In this document: piece by piece, positions 40,007-42,469 of the stretch
Layout: every line of letters starts with the position of its first letter
Numbering within the stretch: position 1 is the first letter of the stretch
Assembly (NCBI GenBank): GCA_014729775.1
Contig: WJJJ01000034.1
Location: forward strand, 1-42,469
Direction: 5' to 3'
Source of the DNA: Candidatus Omnitrophota bacterium
Lineage (GTDB): Bacteria > Omnitrophota > Gorgyraeia > Duberdicusellales > 4484-171
DNA: 42,469 nucleotides
Position numbers and translations under genes: made by a program
Notes under the pieces: model-generated
Told to the model about the DNA's origin: nothing
Database searches by the model: none
The model's input: only the letters and a program-made list of their open reading frames with translations

Positions 40007-40483
40007 TTATTTTAATGAAGCTAAAAGAGTTTTCACTTTCCTCGGACTCATCTTCCCGATCAGTTCGTCGTTCACCAGCGCCGCCGGCGCCTGATCGCAC
40101 ATACCGATGCATGCGGTTTCCTCCAGAGTTATCTTACCGTCCCTGGTCGTCTCTCCCATCCGTATCCCCAGTTCTTTTTCGAACGCCTTGCGCACTTTTT
40201 CCTGACCGGCCATTTTACTGGTAATGCACTGGCTCAACCGCACGATATACTTCCCTTTTTTTTTGGTGTGCAGGAACGAATAAAAGCTCACTACTGAATA
40301 AACTTCGACGGGATGGATGCCCAATTCATCGGCGAGCTTCTGCATTGCCTTATCCGAAATATATCCCCTGCGGTTCTGGATTTCCTGCAGACGGGGCAGC
40401 AGCACGCCGCGGGCATCATCACACACCTGTTCCAATCTGCCGCCTTTTTTGATTTGCGTTTTCACTGCGCACATTTTCTTCAT
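40007..40483 (-). CDS. NuoE/HydC-like [2Fe-2S] subunit, one ligand Cys absent
   Basis: A 158-residue NuoE-family subunit (LPRLQEIQNRRGYISD, EVYSVVSFYSFLH). The normal four ligands are CX4C and CX3C. Here SQCITSKMAG keeps Cys86, but position 91 is Met instead of Cys; Cys125 and Cys129 (ACIGMCDQAP) remain. Cluster binding may therefore be altered or need another ligand. The ORF-track start at 40591 lies inside the receiver gene; ATG 40483 has AAAGGAG. It lies 11 bases after the receiver gene. Confidence 0.87.
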   Translation of the reverse strand: MKKMCAVKTQIKKGGRLEQVCDDARGVLLPRLQEIQNRRGYISDKAMQKLADELGIHPVEVYSVVSFYSFLHTKKKGKYIVRLSQCITSKMAGQEKVRKAFEKELGIRMGETTRDGKITLEETACIGMCDQAPAALVNDELIGKMSPRKVKTLLASLK

Positions 40484-40494
40484 ACCTGCTCCTT

Positions 40495-40869
40495 TTATCC
40501 TTGCAATACCGTTTCGATTTTTTTTATCAGACTCTGTGGACTGACCGGCTTTTCTAAAAAATCCTCGCAGGGCAGCACATCCTGATCGCACTTTCCGTAC
40601 TGCTGACCGGTCACTTTACTCACCGCGCTCAGCATCACGATGGGAGTGCTCACTCCCTGCTTGCGAAGCGCATGGGCCAGTGCGATGCCGTCATCTGGCT
40701 GGTCCATCATGATATCAAGAAAAATAATATCCGGCTGGTCCGATACCGCTTTCGCTTTTCCTTCGTCGGAATTTTCAGCCAATACTACCGTATGTCCCTG
40801 CGCTTGAAGCACCGTCGCGCAGGATTCCAAAAACTCCCGGTCGTCATCCACCATCAACACCTTTGCCAT
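40495..40869 (-). CDS. stand-alone response regulator receiver protein
   Basis: A 124-residue CheY-like protein with no output domain. It has Asp8-Asp9, phosphoacceptor Asp52 (IIFLDIMM), Ser81 and Lys107 (FLEKPV), so it should be phosphorylatable. Two cysteines (Cys94 and Cys101, in GKCDQDVLPCEDF) near the usual signalling surface could respond to redox state (inference). The start ATG 40869 has GGGAGG 5 bases upstream; the ORF-track start at 40908 is in rex. Together with the REC-NuoE fusion it suggests that each of the two hydrogenase modules has its own receiver. Confidence 0.9.
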   Translation of the reverse strand: MAKVLMVDDDREFLESCATVLQAQGHTVVLAENSDEGKAKAVSDQPDIIFLDIMMDQPDDGIALAHALRKQGVSTPIVMLSAVSKVTGQQYGKCDQDVLPCEDFLEKPVSPQSLIKKIETVLQG

Positions 40870-40894
40870 TTCTACCTCCCTGATTCCTGCGTGG

Positions 40895-41512
40895 TTACAT
40901 ACAGGCATTACAAAATAAAGAAAGAAATTCGATCGAAAAATCGATATCCTTCACCATGACGTTGCGGGGCACGGCAATCGTCGTCGGCGCGAAATTCACG
41001 ATCCCCTTTAACCCCGACAAAACCAGCATGTCCGCCACTTCCTGACTTGCCCTTTCCGGAACCGCGATGATACCGATATCGGCTTTTTTCTGCGCGATGA
41101 TCCGGGGCGCGTCCTTCGCCGCGTATACCCGTACTCCGTTGATCACCGAACCGATTTTTTCCTCTTTTTTCTCGAACGCCGCGATGATCTTGATCTTATT
41201 TTTCTGGAAACCGGGATACTGCAGGATCGCCGTTCCCAGATTCCCGACGCCGAACAGCACCAGCTTCACGCAGTTATGCTGGAGCACGAATTCTTCGAGC
41301 GTATCTTTGAGTTCCTGGGTATTGTATCCGATCCCCGGCCGGCCGATGCGCGCGAAATTGGAAATGTCTTTTCGAATCTGCGCGTCGGTCACGCCGACAA
41401 TACGCGCCAGCTCTTTTGATGAAATTAAATTGCGTTTCTGCCGGATAAGCGTGTCCAAAGTGCGAATATACAGAAACACCCGGGCAATGGTCTTACGGGA
41501 TATGTGAGTCAT
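40895..41512 (-). CDS. rex: redox-sensing transcriptional repressor Rex
   Basis: Senses the NADH/NAD+ ratio and releases operators when NADH is high. The N-terminal winged helix (about 1-80) has AQIRKDISNFARIGRPGIGY, the usual DNA-recognition block. The Rossmann core begins at VKLVLFGVGNLGTAIL (GxGxxG). The C-terminal helix is present. It has 205 residues, a usual length. It heads the hydrogenase operon and has a palindrome near its own start and a much better Rex box before the kinase gene, so it is likely the central control of both hydrogenase operons. Confidence 0.95.
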   Translation of the reverse strand: MTHISRKTIARVFLYIRTLDTLIRQKRNLISSKELARIVGVTDAQIRKDISNFARIGRPGIGYNTQELKDTLEEFVLQHNCVKLVLFGVGNLGTAILQYPGFQKNKIKIIAAFEKKEEKIGSVINGVRVYAAKDAPRIIAQKKADIGIIAVPERASQEVADMLVLSGLKGIVNFAPTTIAVPRNVMVKDIDFSIEFLSLFCNACM

Positions 41513-41514
41513 AT

Positions 41515-41571
41515 TTGTGAAATTTGTAACGAATGAAAATATATTTTATCGATTCCGGTTCCGGCTGTCAA
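41515..41571 (-). promoter_or_regulatory. rex promoter with Rex-like box
   Basis: On the minus strand a perfect TTGACA (41571-41566), 17 bases, then TAAAAT (41548-41543). Transcription would start near 41536. Just beyond, an imperfect Rex box (TTGTGAA-ATTT-GTAACGA, 41515-41531; one good half-site, the other 4 of 7) ends two bases before the rex ATG. No Shine-Dalgarno sequence is visible in the short leader. This suggests autoregulation. Confidence 0.65.
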
Positions 41572-41595
41572 GGAACTTTCCCGAAAAAACCGCGG

Positions 41596-42453
41596 CTAAT
41601 CAGAATTTTGAGAAAGGACTTTGAGAAACAGGTCTATTTTTCCGAGGAGTTTCTCGTCCTGGGTCAACTCTTTCGCCCGGTGAAATGCCTGCCGGGCCTC
41701 GGCGGGACGGTCCATATCAAAGTATATCACTCCCAGATTGAAATAGGGCAGACACACGCTTTCGTTCAGGTCAATCGCTTTTTTAAACTCATTCAGCGCT
41801 CCCGGATGATTTCCCATGGCAAAATACACGCCTCCGAGATGCACGTGCGCTTCGACAAAGCCGCCGTCCAGCTCAATCGCCCGCAGAAAATACCTGGCCG
41901 CTTTCCTCCAGTTGCGTGAGACCTCATGCACCAGGCCGATCCGGTAAAAAAGATCGGCGTTTGCCGGCGAAAGCCGCAGCGCACGGCGATAATATGCCAG
42001 AGCCCTCTGATACTCCTGCTGCGTATAGCACCACACCCCCAAATTCACCGCTGCCGCCAGATGATCGGGACGGGCATCTAAGGCCCGCCGCAAATAATCT
42101 TTTGCCTGCGCGTAGTTGCCCTGATGCAGAAAAACCACGCCCAAATTATTCATCACGTTTGCGTCGCCTGAATTGCGCTGTAACGCTTCCCGGTAATGCG
42201 TAATCGCGTATTCGTACTGCCCGATCGCGTCATAATAAAATCCGAGACTGGCATGGGCATGCGCGATCCGGTTTTGCAAAAAAGGAAAGCGGGGATCAAT
42301 CTCCTTTGCTTCTTCATAGCAATTGAGCGCCTGCTGATATTCTTCATCCAGCATGGCGTGATCTCCCTGCTGAACGAAATATTCGACTTTTGACGCCGTT
42401 TGCCCCGTTTCTTCCAGCGGCGCGACCGACTGCCCTTCTATTGACTTGACCAT
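41596..42453 (-). CDS. tetratricopeptide repeat (TPR) protein
   Basis: At least 285 residues with about seven TPR units of 34 residues (AMLDEEYQQALNCYEEAKEI; NLGVVFLHQGNYAQAKDYL; NLGVIYFDMDRPAEARQAF). It probably acts as a scaffold for protein complexes; no enzymatic domain is seen. The reading frame stays open to the window edge, ATG 42453 lacks a Shine-Dalgarno sequence, and only 16 bases remain, so the true start may lie outside. It is transcribed toward rex but ends before the rex promoter. Confidence 0.8.
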   Translation of the reverse strand: MVKSIEGQSVAPLEETGQTASKVEYFVQQGDHAMLDEEYQQALNCYEEAKEIDPRFPFLQNRIAHAHASLGFYYDAIGQYEYAITHYREALQRNSGDANVMNNLGVVFLHQGNYAQAKDYLRRALDARPDHLAAAVNLGVWCYTQQEYQRALAYYRRALRLSPANADLFYRIGLVHEVSRNWRKAARYFLRAIELDGGFVEAHVHLGGVYFAMGNHPGALNEFKKAIDLNESVCLPYFNLGVIYFDMDRPAEARQAFHRAKELTQDEKLLGKIDLFLKVLSQNSD

Positions 42454-42469
42454 CGAAAGCGGATAACTC

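Overview
The window looks like a chromosomal segment (about 50% GC) from a PVC-related, Omnitrophota-like anaerobic bacterium, probably an uncultured one. The lineage rests on a small basic protein at 5417-5644 that resembles the Planctomycetes-Verrucomicrobia-Chlamydiae small basic protein family, together with LysM/M23, SPOR and site-2 protease envelope genes. An 18-kb [FeFe]-hydrogenase block with Rex points to a fermentative, hydrogen-evolving or hydrogen-cycling anaerobe. No tRNA, rRNA, CRISPR array or insertion sequence was seen.

Plus strand, 0.3-12.3 kb: a degenerate LysM/LytM lipoprotein, a P-loop-less ATPase-like protein, an MJ0936-type phosphodiesterase, a HIT protein, an HD-GYP protein, a SPOR protein, the small basic protein, an SH3b protein, a site-2 protease and aroB. 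Next comes a promoter-led PilZ / 50-aa zinc-ribbon / PilZ unit, DUF4416 and an AmrS/PflA-like radical SAM protein. After these lies a free-standing RNA with its own promoter and terminator. Its core matches the cyclic di-GMP-I (GEMM-I) riboswitch but is roughly twice the usual size. It points into an antisense 92-aa gene and then a sense ten-repeat MORN-like secreted protein. Three PilZ proteins, the HD-GYP protein and the riboswitch show that c-di-GMP signalling is prominent here.

12.3-23.5 kb: a decayed class III nucleotide cyclase remnant, then minus-strand genes. One promoter with a palindrome drives RHH regulator / aldo-keto reductase / epimerase. Beyond it lie a pabB-pabC fusion, four unknown secreted or membrane proteins, a 54-aa gene missed by the ORF track, an S9 peptidase lipoprotein, secreted MsrB, a Bax-inhibitor-1-like protein and a third PilZ protein with its own promoter.

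23.5-41.5 kb, all minus strand, in transcription order: rex (Rex-like box just after its promoter), a lone receiver protein, NuoE-like, NuoF-like and HydA2 subunits, and an AhpD-like protein, ending in a terminator. A near-consensus Rex operator follows, then a Cache-HAMP histidine kinase, a receiver domain fused to a NuoE-like subunit, a thioredoxin-like [2Fe-2S] protein, HydB1 and HydA1, and a second terminator. After it come the TM1266-like regulator, aspartate ammonia-lyase, HydF, HydG, HydE and a GGQ release-factor-like protein. So two complete HydABC-type (NAD-linked, probably electron-bifurcating or confurcating) hydrogenases lie in tandem with all three maturases. They are tied to NADH redox state by Rex and, unusually, to a phosphorelay by the kinase and the receiver-NuoE fusion. 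Several subunits lack canonical iron-sulfur ligand cysteines. The window closes with a TPR protein whose start may lie outside.
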